64,000 bases of DNA, from assembly GCF_009711185.1 (NCBI RefSeq), contig NZ_WMIF01000003.1, positions 1 through 64,000 of the forward strand, in the 5' to 3' direction. Position 1 is the stretch's first letter, and each line of letters starts with the position of its first letter. The stretch is from Paracoccus limosus (GTDB lineage Bacteria > Pseudomonadota > Alphaproteobacteria > Rhodobacterales > Rhodobacteraceae). Below are positions 1 to 7,919 of the stretch, piece by piece. A model generated the notes under the pieces. The model did not search any database and was not told the origin of the DNA. It worked only from the letters and a program-made list of their open reading frames with translations. Position numbers and translations under genes: made by a program.

Positions 1-46
1 GATCAGCATCCCGTGCTCGGCCTCCGATAATCATCGAAGGCACAAT

Positions 47-78
47 GGACCCAACCCCCGGTCGGTGGGGTCCCTTTT
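47..78 (+). terminator. possible rho-independent terminator
   Basis: A GGACCC/GGGTCC stem (47-52 with 68-73) is followed by four T residues (75-78). It may end a gene lying left of the window. The loop is long, so the call is weak. Confidence 0.3.
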
Positions 79-107
79 GGACGCCGATCACCCCAGAAGC
101 GGGGTCC

Positions 108-653
108 TTATTGCAAGCCGTTCAACAGATAGCGCCTCTGCTGGGTGATATGGGTTTCCGCCCGACGTGCCTTCTCTGGGCCTTGCTCCTCAAGGATCGA
201 GGCGCGCTTGTGCTGCTCATACATCTGCCAGACCTGGCCAACCGTCAGTTCATCCGCGCGCCGCTTCGCCTTGCCGCGAATGATGCGCCGCGCCATCTGG
301 TCTGACAGGTCTTCGGGGCGGGCCTCGCGGATGCCCGCGAGGATGCGCGAATAGGTCTGATCGTCGTCCGATAGCTGCTTCGCTCGCGGATCAACACCGC
401 GACGGATTTCCGGCAGCAGCACGTCACGCGCGACGGCGCGCGCCTCATTCGCCTTCGTCACGTCGGCGCGGCCGATCTTCACGCGGATGAAGCGGTTCCC
501 GTGCTCGCCTGCGGCGTAGTAGGTTTTCGTGCGCTGGCCGATGGACAGGTTGAACCCGGCGAGTTCGGTGTCATGGACCCAGAGCGTCCCGGAATCCTGG
601 TAGGGCAGGCCGTCAACATAGGCCTGCGTGATCTTGGTATGCGGCATGAGCAA
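108..653 (-). pseudogene. truncated tyrosine recombinase (N-terminal half)
   Basis: The 181-residue product matches the start of tyrosine integrases of the DUF4102 / Arm-DNA-binding type. Features are an N-terminal arm with a TELAGFNLSI-like strand, then KTYY and RVKIGRADVTKANEARAVARDVL, then the beginning of a core-binding segment with VGQVWQMYEQHK. It stops near residue 181, before any catalytic Arg, His-x-x-Arg or Tyr box; family members are usually about 400 residues. The gene starts 150 bp from a copy of the tRNA-Asn 3' end and reads away from it, the usual position of an integrase just inside its attachment site. It is probably a relic of a second element integrated in tandem at the same tRNA. 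Confidence 0.75.
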
Positions 654-805
654 CCCCTGCGTTTGACCGATTTTTGACCGCTAAGTCAAACGTGTTGTCG
701 GGTCTGCACGGGTGAATGCTCAACCGAGCATTTGAGGTAGGATGTTGATTTTATTGGGATCAGGCATGATCTTGCCCGCGAGCGTAGCGGTATGGGCAAG
801 ATATA

Positions 806-822
806 TGGCTCCGGCGGTAGGG
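806..822. repeat. 17-bp copy of the tRNA-Asn 3' end (candidate att site)
   Basis: The 17 bases TGGCTCCGGCGGTAGGG are identical, and in the same orientation, to 35668-35684. That is the CCA end, discriminator, acceptor 3' strand and part of the T-stem of the tRNA-Asn gene. Such a duplicate is what integration into a tRNA 3' end leaves behind. An inverted repeat CTTGCCC/GGGCAAG sits just before it (about 772-800). I read it as the distal attachment site of the island that ends at the tRNA gene. Confidence 0.7.
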
Positions 823-949
823 GCCGGAGAAAATGACCAAAAACAGCGAGAAACAGGCTTTTGAGCGGGTCAGCCAGTAAATGAAAAACATGGTTGTCAG
901 CATTGTATGACGCCGGAATCGGCTTGTGGCAAGCCACAGTATAGTCCGC

Positions 950-1032
950 CTAAGGCAACGAATCCGGACGCTTCAGGTTCTTGCACGCCAGAGCACGCCG
1001 TGCCTCGGCCAGTATCAGGTTAACCCGCTGTC
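950..1032 (-). pseudogene. fragment of a 195-residue hypothetical family
   Basis: On the minus strand, one frame reads RVNLILAEARRALA. This is almost identical to RVNLMLAEARRALA in the intact protein at 11259-11846. Homology is lost on both sides and the frame closes at about 950. It is a decayed partial copy; another remnant is at 38330-38527. The rest of the 654-1140 interval shows no convincing gene. Confidence 0.55.
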
Positions 1033-1140
1033 CACCAAACAGGCGGCAGCTCAGCGCTGTGAGCGGTGCTTATGCGCAAGGCATTCTCCTTCGACCAGAT
1101 ACTTGATCCCTGGCCGTCCACCACAAGATTCAGAGAGCCA

Positions 1141-2349
1141 TCAGACATCAGCCTTCCTGCGGATCTCTTGGTTCGAGACGTCGTAATAAAATTGATGCAA
1201 TGTCCCATCGCCGATCAGTTTCGCGGCTTGTCCCACGTGCTCTGGAAGGACATAGAACCACTCCTTGGGGTGGACCTTGCGACCGAAGCGATCCGCGACC
1301 TGCAGTTCCGCCGGCCGTGCGGCAGCGAAAAACTTATGCAGAAGCTGCTCGACACGGCGCCGGGGCAAGTTCTTCAATGAATAGGTTGCGACGATCTCGA
1401 CCGGGGCAAGAAGAAATGTCGGATCGTTTCGTGCATCGGCCACGCGGCGTTGAACGTCTTGGCTGGTGACGCCGATCTTGTGTAGGATCATGCGCTGTTC
1501 GCTGATGGTCGGATCATCGGAGCGGGAGCGTGCAACATAGATTGTGCCGGTCATTTCCAGCTGGTCGGCTTCCCAATCGGGATCAAGAGGGCCAAGACCG
1601 ACCTTCTGGACCATCCGCGCCGTCTTGTCGTCGTTCAGGGATTTCCGGAATGACGACATCAACGGGTCACTTTCGGTCGCGTTGGAAAAAATCACGCGCA
1701 GCCGATGGTCGCGCGACCCGCCACGTGTCGTCATTTCAGACTTTTCCGCTATGAGCGCCAACAGACCGTTGCGGATGAAGAAATCGCCCTCAAGCGGCTC
1801 GAGCACCGCCCATTTCTTGACAGGCGTTGCCTCGCGTTCACCCTCTTCCAACATGGCTTGCATTTGTTCGAAACGGGCGCGGTATTGCTCGAAATCACGG
1901 CAGGGAACGAAATCGGCGCGATGATCTGGCTGATGCCGGTAAACAGCTGCAGTCGTATGCCTAAGGGTAATCAGCGAAGGGTCAACGTCCAGCTCATCGT
2001 CGTCGAAGATATCATCCAGACTGTCTGGAACCGCTTCTGCCAAGGGTTCGTCCCGCCACGATGGTTGCGGCTGCGTAGGTGGCGACAGCAGACCATGCAT
2101 ATCCGCCTCGATCACTTGCGCTGATGGATCCTTAGCAATTGCCGCCCAGATGATCGCTAACCGCATTTCATCATGATCGGCGGCCTCTACACTTGGCGCA
2201 CGGCCATGGGTAGCGACAAACGCATTCACTTGGCCGATGACCTGCAGGCCCTTATCGGTCCCTGCCGCAGCACGACCCGAACGCAGCTTGACGTCTAGCA
2301 GGCCGAACTCGTCAGGCTCGTCGAAAATTTCATCCAAGGTCGGACGCAT
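1141..2349 (-). CDS. GIY-YIG nuclease (T5orf172 / MUG113 type), third gene of a defence-like operon
   Basis: Third gene of a methyltransferase-helicase-nuclease operon. The start is taken as the ATG at 2349, which overlaps the helicase stop as TGATG; a TTG one codon upstream is possible. The product has 402 residues. The first 200 are acidic and poorly conserved. The C-terminal 130 carry a GIY-YIG fold of the T5orf172/MUG113 kind: GTIYVAR at 268-274, a KIG triplet at 291-293, Arg301/302 and a VEQLLHKFF helix whose Glu334 is the expected metal ligand, then a KEWFYV motif. GIY-YIG enzymes cut DNA with one metal ion. I infer that this protein supplies the nuclease activity the operon otherwise lacks. 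Confidence 0.75.
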   Translation of the reverse strand: MRPTLDEIFDEPDEFGLLDVKLRSGRAAAGTDKGLQVIGQVNAFVATHGRAPSVEAADHDEMRLAIIWAAIAKDPSAQVIEADMHGLLSPPTQPQPSWRDEPLAEAVPDSLDDIFDDDELDVDPSLITLRHTTAAVYRHQPDHRADFVPCRDFEQYRARFEQMQAMLEEGEREATPVKKWAVLEPLEGDFFIRNGLLALIAEKSEMTTRGGSRDHRLRVIFSNATESDPLMSSFRKSLNDDKTARMVQKVGLGPLDPDWEADQLEMTGTIYVARSRSDDPTISEQRMILHKIGVTSQDVQRRVADARNDPTFLLAPVEIVATYSLKNLPRRRVEQLLHKFFAAARPAELQVADRFGRKVHPKEWFYVLPEHVGQAAKLIGDGTLHQFYYDVSNQEIRRKADV

Positions 2350-4403
2350 CAAATAGCACTCTCACGCATCCTGCGCGCCTTTTCGGTCTTAAGCCAAGCC
2401 AAGGCTTCGGCCATGCGCTTTTCCAGCGGGTCCGCGGCATGGACATTTGGCTCGCGGCCCATCTGCGCGCGGAAGGCCTTGATGCGGGGCCAGAGCGTTC
2501 TGGCTTCATCGCCACTCATGTTGACGCGCAGCGCGACCATGGCCGACTGCACCTGCGACAACAGCGCCGAATCCAGAGATTTCGACGCGACCTCAAAGCG
2601 TTCCTGGAACGTGTTGACGCTGTCGATCAGCTCCATATCGATCTCGCGCACGTTGATGAACTTCTTGACCATCTCCATCAGGGTATTTGGCATGGCGTCG
2701 GGCGTATCATCATCGCCGTCCGGCTTCGCCCCGATGAACGCCTCCTGCGCCTCGGCAAAGCCCTTCTCGGCCTCTTTGCGGGCCAGTGTCAGGATGTTCA
2801 TATGTGCGGCCAGATGCTGGCGAACGGACTCGCGTTCTTCTGGCTCAAGATTCTCATACCGGCTTTCGACGATGTCGGTCAGCACCATCTGCGTCGCAAC
2901 CTCTGGCGCGGTGTCCGGCATCAGGACACGACGGTCCATCTCCTGATAGGCGCTGGCCAGCAGGTCCTGCATATCCTGTTCGCAGATGTCGCGGGCGCGG
3001 TCGGTGGGCGGCTCGATCAGGCCCTTGATGCCGATCATGACATTCCCTTGACCGTCGGTTTCGACGGTCGCGCGCACGTCACCATCCTCGCGGCGGTAGA
3101 ACTTGAAGTTCGGCGCCAGCACCTGCTCCATCAGCAGAGAACCGGAAATCGCCTTCAACATGTCGTTGACGGCATCAGCCACCGCACCAGTCTCCACGCC
3201 CGGTTCCGCCACAAGGTTCGTGAAAAGCGCACGCGGCTTGCCCGGCGCTTCGCGAGTGGCTCGGCCAATGATCTGCACAATCTCGGTTAGTGAAGAACGA
3301 TAGCCGATGGTCAGCGCATGTTCGCACCAGACCCAGTCGAACCCTTCCTTGGCCATCCCAAGTGCGATGATGATGTCCACCTTGGCGCGATCGGCGGCAT
3401 CGTCGCGCTTGCCGTCTGGGCCGCGGATTTCACGCGACAGCGCCGCCTTGACGATGTCGCGCCCCGGCCCGTCATCGACCAGATCGGCCACCCGCACAAC
3501 GCGACCATCGGGACGTTCGACCAGATCGAAGCCCGTGGTAGGTTCACGACCCTTGTGTGTGCCGATCAGATCCATAATCCGGCCCACCTCGTTGAACTTG
3601 TCGTCGAAGGCCTCCGCCGATCCACGATGCGGGATGTGGATGATCGTCTTCTGGTCGGGGTTCAGAACGCCCGACAGCCCGTTGGTGTAATTGCCCTTGT
3701 AGAACGCATAGTTGATGCCAAGCGCCTTCAGGTGCTCATACCCCTCCAGCTGCTCGTAATAGCTGTAGGTTACCTTGGTGAACCGATCTTCATCCTCGGT
3801 GCGCAGCACGGGGTCGCTGTCCCCGCGAAAATAGCTGCCTGTCATCGCCATGATGTGGCATTCGGCGCGGTTGATCAGGCTGCGAAGGATTACGCCCAGA
3901 CGGTTGTTGTCCGATGCCGAGACGTGGTGGAATTCGTCGATGGCGATGAAGCAGTTGTCGAACGCCTCGAGTCCCTTTTCCGCCGCCACCTTGTCGAAGC
4001 CGAAACGGAAGGTCGCGTGGGTGCAGACCAGCACTGGCGCGTCGCTGTCCATGAACGCCTCGAACGCCTTGACCTTCTGCGCCTCGGCTCCGTCGCCGGT
4101 CAGACACAGGTTCCAGCGGTCATCGACCTGCCAATCGGTCCAGAACCCATAGCTTGTCAGGTCGGTCGAACGGAACGACCCGCCGATCGAGGTTTCGGGC
4201 ACGCAGACGATGGTCTTGGCCAGCCCCTGATGCCGCATCTTGTCCAGCGCTACGAACATCAACGCGCGGCTTTTCCCGGCGGCAGGCGGGGCTTTCAGCA
4301 ACAGGAACTGCGCCGCGCGGGCGTCATAGGCGCGGGCCTGCATCTCGCGCTGGCCAAGCGCGTTGGTTGAGGCCTTGGAGCGTCCGAAGGTAATATCGAC
4401 CAT
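2349..4403 (-). CDS. superfamily 2 DEAD/DEAH-type helicase/translocase
   Basis: A 684-residue SF2 ATPase. Visible motifs: Walker A APPAAGKS at 38-45, Walker B/DEAH variant DEFHH at 156-160, motif III-like TGSYFRGD, and motif VI QIIGRATR at 377-384. A C-terminal part of about 250 residues has no recognised nuclease motif. Its start ATG overlaps the upstream methyltransferase stop as TGATG, and its own stop overlaps the start of the GIY-YIG gene in the same way. The three proteins are therefore probably made in fixed ratio. By analogy with Type I, III and ISP restriction enzymes it likely translocates on DNA from the methyltransferase recognition site. That role is inference. Confidence 0.85.
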   Translation of the reverse strand: MVDITFGRSKASTNALGQREMQARAYDARAAQFLLLKAPPAAGKSRALMFVALDKMRHQGLAKTIVCVPETSIGGSFRSTDLTSYGFWTDWQVDDRWNLCLTGDGAEAQKVKAFEAFMDSDAPVLVCTHATFRFGFDKVAAEKGLEAFDNCFIAIDEFHHVSASDNNRLGVILRSLINRAECHIMAMTGSYFRGDSDPVLRTEDEDRFTKVTYSYYEQLEGYEHLKALGINYAFYKGNYTNGLSGVLNPDQKTIIHIPHRGSAEAFDDKFNEVGRIMDLIGTHKGREPTTGFDLVERPDGRVVRVADLVDDGPGRDIVKAALSREIRGPDGKRDDAADRAKVDIIIALGMAKEGFDWVWCEHALTIGYRSSLTEIVQIIGRATREAPGKPRALFTNLVAEPGVETGAVADAVNDMLKAISGSLLMEQVLAPNFKFYRREDGDVRATVETDGQGNVMIGIKGLIEPPTDRARDICEQDMQDLLASAYQEMDRRVLMPDTAPEVATQMVLTDIVESRYENLEPEERESVRQHLAAHMNILTLARKEAEKGFAEAQEAFIGAKPDGDDDTPDAMPNTLMEMVKKFINVREIDMELIDSVNTFQERFEVASKSLDSALLSQVQSAMVALRVNMSGDEARTLWPRIKAFRAQMGREPNVHAADPLEKRMAEALAWLKTEKARRMRESAI

Positions 4404-7087
4404 CAGCGGCCCCCTTTTGCGCCAAGGGCTTTGACCCGTGCGGCATACAGCTTGAATAGTTTCTCCAGCCGCTCGGTATCGTTGCGGAAGGGGCGTCCGA
4501 TATACATGGTTTCCAGCAGCTCATCGTTTTCGCGGTGAACCGCCCGCAGATCGTCGGGCATCTTCTCGGGATCGTAAAGATCGGCGATGGTCTTCGGATA
4601 AAGCGACCAGCGGCATTTCAGGATGTTCAGGGCCGAAGCCGACAGCGCATCAAGCTGCGCATCGGTGAATTTCGGCACTGGGAAGGTGTTCCATCCCAAC
4701 GTGTTGGAATAGCGGAAATCGGATTTCAGCTTGCCGCAGACCGTGGCGATCCAGACCAGATGCAGGCGCGAGGCGATCAGAGCGATGCACCAGTCCGGCG
4801 CGTCATAGAGCACCTGGTTCAGGTCCGAGGAAATGACATCGGCGCCGACCTTTTCGACTGGAAGGTAGGGGCGACGCTCCGAGGTGACGCGGGGGACGAG
4901 GATGGCGTGCTTCTGAACAGCCGGACCCGTAAACCAAAACCTATGCGGGGTTGCGGCAGTTGGTATTGTTGCTGGGTTTTTGCTTTCCTGCCTGAATCTC
5001 CTTACTGCCTCAATCCGTTTTCGTAAAGGTGGGATTTCTAGTGCATCATGTGCTTCTTGATCGCTTACCCAAATGCAGTAGCGTGTTTGACCTCGCACTA
5101 CCTCTTGCGACCCCAGATATTTTCGAATGAAGCGTTGGGCATCCGCGTGCTCGCCGACAATTTCCTCCATTTCTTCTGGTGAAAGAACTAGATTTCCGCC
5201 GTCAGCAGGTTTTGACCCGTAATCCATACGCGGGAGGTCGAATAGCGACGGCGACGCTCCCTCGACGTAAACTGGCGACATTGGAATGAGGTATGGGCTA
5301 ATTGCGCCAGCTTCTGCCGCAATACCATCAGAAAAAAGGCGCTTTGTGCTTGAATTTTTTCCAGCAACACCAACAATAACGCATATCACGGCAGCATTAG
5401 CAGCAGCATTATTCTTCCACTGGAATGACGAGTGCGCAAACTTGATTTCTAAATTCTGAAGAACCCTAGGCCATAGAGTTGATACCTGTCGGCCTTGAGA
5501 CACTGAATTTGTAGTCACAAATGCAAAGCTAACGCCGCTTATTTTCTCGGCATAACGAGCAGCCAAATAAATCCACCCAGCTACGTAATCGAGATTTTTG
5601 TAGGATTTGAATTCGGCCTTGAATAGGAGGTCTCGATCACATTTTTGATCTTCGGTCTGAAAATTCGAGCCAACGAACGGAGGATTGCCCGCGATGAACA
5701 CCTCTTGCCCATCCGCGGGCGGAGGGCAAACCCGTTCCCAATCCTCGCGAAGCGCGTTGCCGGTGCGGATGTTCGCCGCATCCTTCAAGGGAAGCGCTGC
5801 GGGGCGTCGGCCAAAGACCTCGGCGAAGGCGGCATTGGCCTGATACTCGGCGATGAACAGCGCCAGCTTGGCTGTCTCGGCGGCGAAATCCGCGATCTCG
5901 ATGCCATAGAAATGCGTGATCGGAATGGCCGAGAATAGCGGCGCCTGCGTGTTCGCGGTCACGTCCTGCAACCGCTTAAGCACCCGCGTCTCCCGCGCCC
6001 GAAGCTCGCGATAGGACACGACCAGAAAGTTGCCCGACCCGCAGGCCGGATCGAACACCCGAATGCCCGACAACCGGTCCAGCACCTGCTGCAACCCCTT
6101 GGGCTTGTCCCATGCGTTGTGGATCTGCGCGTCCAGATCATCCAGGAACAGGGGCCCGATCACCTTCATGATGTTCGGGACCGAGGTATAGTGCATCCCC
6201 AGTTCCGACCGCTGCTTAGGATCGGCCACCGACTGGATCATCGACCCGAAGATGTCGGGGTTGATTTCGCGCCAGTTCAGGCCGCTCGCCTCGCGCAGAT
6301 AGCGGAAGGCCACGACATCAAATCGCGGCGCGTCGATCTGGCCCGCGAACAGCCCGCCGTTGACGTATTCCAGCTCCGCCGTCCAGAAGGGCAGCCCGTC
6401 GCGCTTGCCCTTCGGCAGGTTCATCGCGCGGAAGGCGGCGATGATGGTGGCCTGCGCCTCCTCGCCACGGTCACCTGCATGGGTGAAGATCAGGCGCGAG
6501 AACTGGTTGTCCGGAAAGATGCCGACATCCTCGGCGAACATGCAGAATATCAGCCGCATCATCAGCTGGTTCATCTCATGCCGCCGCGCCTCGGTCGCCC
6601 AGTCGGGGTTGGCCGTGATCAACGCATCATAAAGGCGGGCCAGCTTGCCGGTCGCCTTTACGTCGATCGGGTTTTCCTCGACCGCACGATAGCGTTCCTT
6701 GCCAGCAGCGGGCAGGAAGAAGCCGAAGTTGTCGCCGATCTCGTCGAACCGGCAATGCAAGGTGTCGCCGGAGGACGGGTGTTCCGCCGCCACCGTATCA
6801 CCATCGGTGGCGATCAAGATGGCGGGTTTTGAGGTCTTGCTCTTCTTCGAGTTGCGCAACTGTTCCAGTGTGACATCCGTCAGCCCCGCAAGGGCTGGCG
6901 CATAGTGGAACTTGCGGTTGAACAGCACGCCGCCCGGCAGGTCGGATTTGTTCGTGCTGCCACGCAGCTTCGAGATCGCCGCCTTCGCGGCATCCGTCGC
7001 CTCGGCGAAGGCGAAGGGAAATTCGTTCGGATCAAAAGGCGCCGCGGCAATTTCCGCCAGGGCGTCGTAAATTTCTGTCGGGTTCAT
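4403..7087 (-). CDS. MmeI-like adenine DNA methyltransferase with target recognition domain
   Basis: An 894-residue class I SAM-dependent methyltransferase with the MmeI-like (Type IIL) domain order: N-terminal domain, helical spacer, methyltransferase, target-recognition region, C-terminal helices. The SAM motif FDPACGSGNF lies near residue 346 and the catalytic NPPF near 469, the gamma-class N6-adenine order. True MmeI enzymes carry a D-x9-E-x-K nuclease motif in the first 100 residues. I cannot find one here, so the nuclease appears lost and replaced by the GIY-YIG protein downstream. The start is taken at ATG 7087; TTG 7090 is the alternative. The codons for about residues 476-720 are clearly richer in AT than both flanks, which suggests exchange of the recognition region. 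Confidence 0.85.
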   Translation of the reverse strand: MNPTEIYDALAEIAAAPFDPNEFPFAFAEATDAAKAAISKLRGSTNKSDLPGGVLFNRKFHYAPALAGLTDVTLEQLRNSKKSKTSKPAILIATDGDTVAAEHPSSGDTLHCRFDEIGDNFGFFLPAAGKERYRAVEENPIDVKATGKLARLYDALITANPDWATEARRHEMNQLMMRLIFCMFAEDVGIFPDNQFSRLIFTHAGDRGEEAQATIIAAFRAMNLPKGKRDGLPFWTAELEYVNGGLFAGQIDAPRFDVVAFRYLREASGLNWREINPDIFGSMIQSVADPKQRSELGMHYTSVPNIMKVIGPLFLDDLDAQIHNAWDKPKGLQQVLDRLSGIRVFDPACGSGNFLVVSYRELRARETRVLKRLQDVTANTQAPLFSAIPITHFYGIEIADFAAETAKLALFIAEYQANAAFAEVFGRRPAALPLKDAANIRTGNALREDWERVCPPPADGQEVFIAGNPPFVGSNFQTEDQKCDRDLLFKAEFKSYKNLDYVAGWIYLAARYAEKISGVSFAFVTTNSVSQGRQVSTLWPRVLQNLEIKFAHSSFQWKNNAAANAAVICVIVGVAGKNSSTKRLFSDGIAAEAGAISPYLIPMSPVYVEGASPSLFDLPRMDYGSKPADGGNLVLSPEEMEEIVGEHADAQRFIRKYLGSQEVVRGQTRYCIWVSDQEAHDALEIPPLRKRIEAVRRFRQESKNPATIPTAATPHRFWFTGPAVQKHAILVPRVTSERRPYLPVEKVGADVISSDLNQVLYDAPDWCIALIASRLHLVWIATVCGKLKSDFRYSNTLGWNTFPVPKFTDAQLDALSASALNILKCRWSLYPKTIADLYDPEKMPDDLRAVHRENDELLETMYIGRPFRNDTERLEKLFKLYAARVKALGAKGGR

Positions 7088-7388
7088 CAATGGCCCCAGC
7101 GGTGTTCTGCCATTGGTAGCTGACAGGAACGGACAGGGCTAGTAGAAGTCGTTCCATGCGGCGCCATGGTGAAATCTGACATCCGCAGCATGTGCGGTGC
7201 CGGATCACGGAATTGGCGGGTCACCTTGTCCAGCGGGAACTTTCTTGTCCTAGATCGTGGTTCTGTGCGGCCTGACCCTGATAGTGCCTTGAGGAGTGCG
7301 AATTCGAATTTTGGCAGCGAAGCTGTCGCCAGACTTTCCGGACATCATAGTCCCCAATCTGATAGCGGCGACCTGAGGGTGAGCACCC
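7088..7388. other. intergenic region with the probable operon promoter
   Basis: About 300 bases separate the methyltransferase start from the next gene, which is also on the minus strand. The promoter for the three-gene operon should lie here. I see no gene, no clear regulator site and no strong terminator. Confidence 0.4.
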
Positions 7389-7721
7389 TCACGCCTCTGC
7401 CTCCCCTATCATGCGCATGGCATCCTCTAGGATACTGCTCTGGAACTCTTCTCTGATCTGACCATCGAGGGAGAGCATGGCGATCTTGATCTGCAGCTCG
7501 GCAAGGTTCCGAACCGGGGTCTTGGCAATTTGCGCCTCGATGGCGGCGATGCGGGTGGCGAGGTCGGTCATGGCGGCGAGGTGGGCTTGGCCGGTCGGGG
7601 TCGTGTAGCCTGCGCTGGCACCGCGGCGGTCGTGACGGGCGTGGGTGGTCCAGGCGCGCTGCCAGTCGGCGAGGGCGGTGGTGAAGATCTGGCGCGGGGT
7701 TTGGGGCCGGGGTTTGGGCAT
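7389..7721 (-). CDS. hypothetical protein, paralogue of the protein at 28403-28831
   Basis: A 110-residue protein with a GAGGTG ribosome site 4 bases before its ATG. Its last 40 residues, NLAELQIKIAMLSLDGQIREEF and onward, match the C-terminus of the 142-residue protein at 28403-28831 (NLAELRLKIALLSLDGQLRPEF). Both seem to be small helical proteins with a central helix of the MTDLATRIAAIEAQI type. I do not recognise the family. The two copies on one island suggest a module specific to mobile DNA. Confidence 0.6.
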   Translation of the reverse strand: MPKPRPQTPRQIFTTALADWQRAWTTHARHDRRGASAGYTTPTGQAHLAAMTDLATRIAAIEAQIAKTPVRNLAELQIKIAMLSLDGQIREEFQSSILEDAMRMIGEAEA

Positions 7722-7919
7722 GGGGCACCTCGCAGTGGAGTGATGTGGAGGGAAAGTAGATGTTCGGGGGCTTTGGGGCGTCTGTCGGCGCGTGATGGAA
7801 TTGCCGCTGCTGCTGCATTCGATTGTCTTCAGCCTATTCGGCTGCCCGAAGGCAGACCAGACCGAGGGCTGGTTGAGCCGCTTTGATCGGTCCGGGCTGG
7901 TTGCCGGGTTCGGCGCTTC

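Noticed and set aside
686..937. 83-residue minus-strand frame across the att copy
   Set aside because: No ribosome site, no domain, and it crosses the tRNA-derived repeat.
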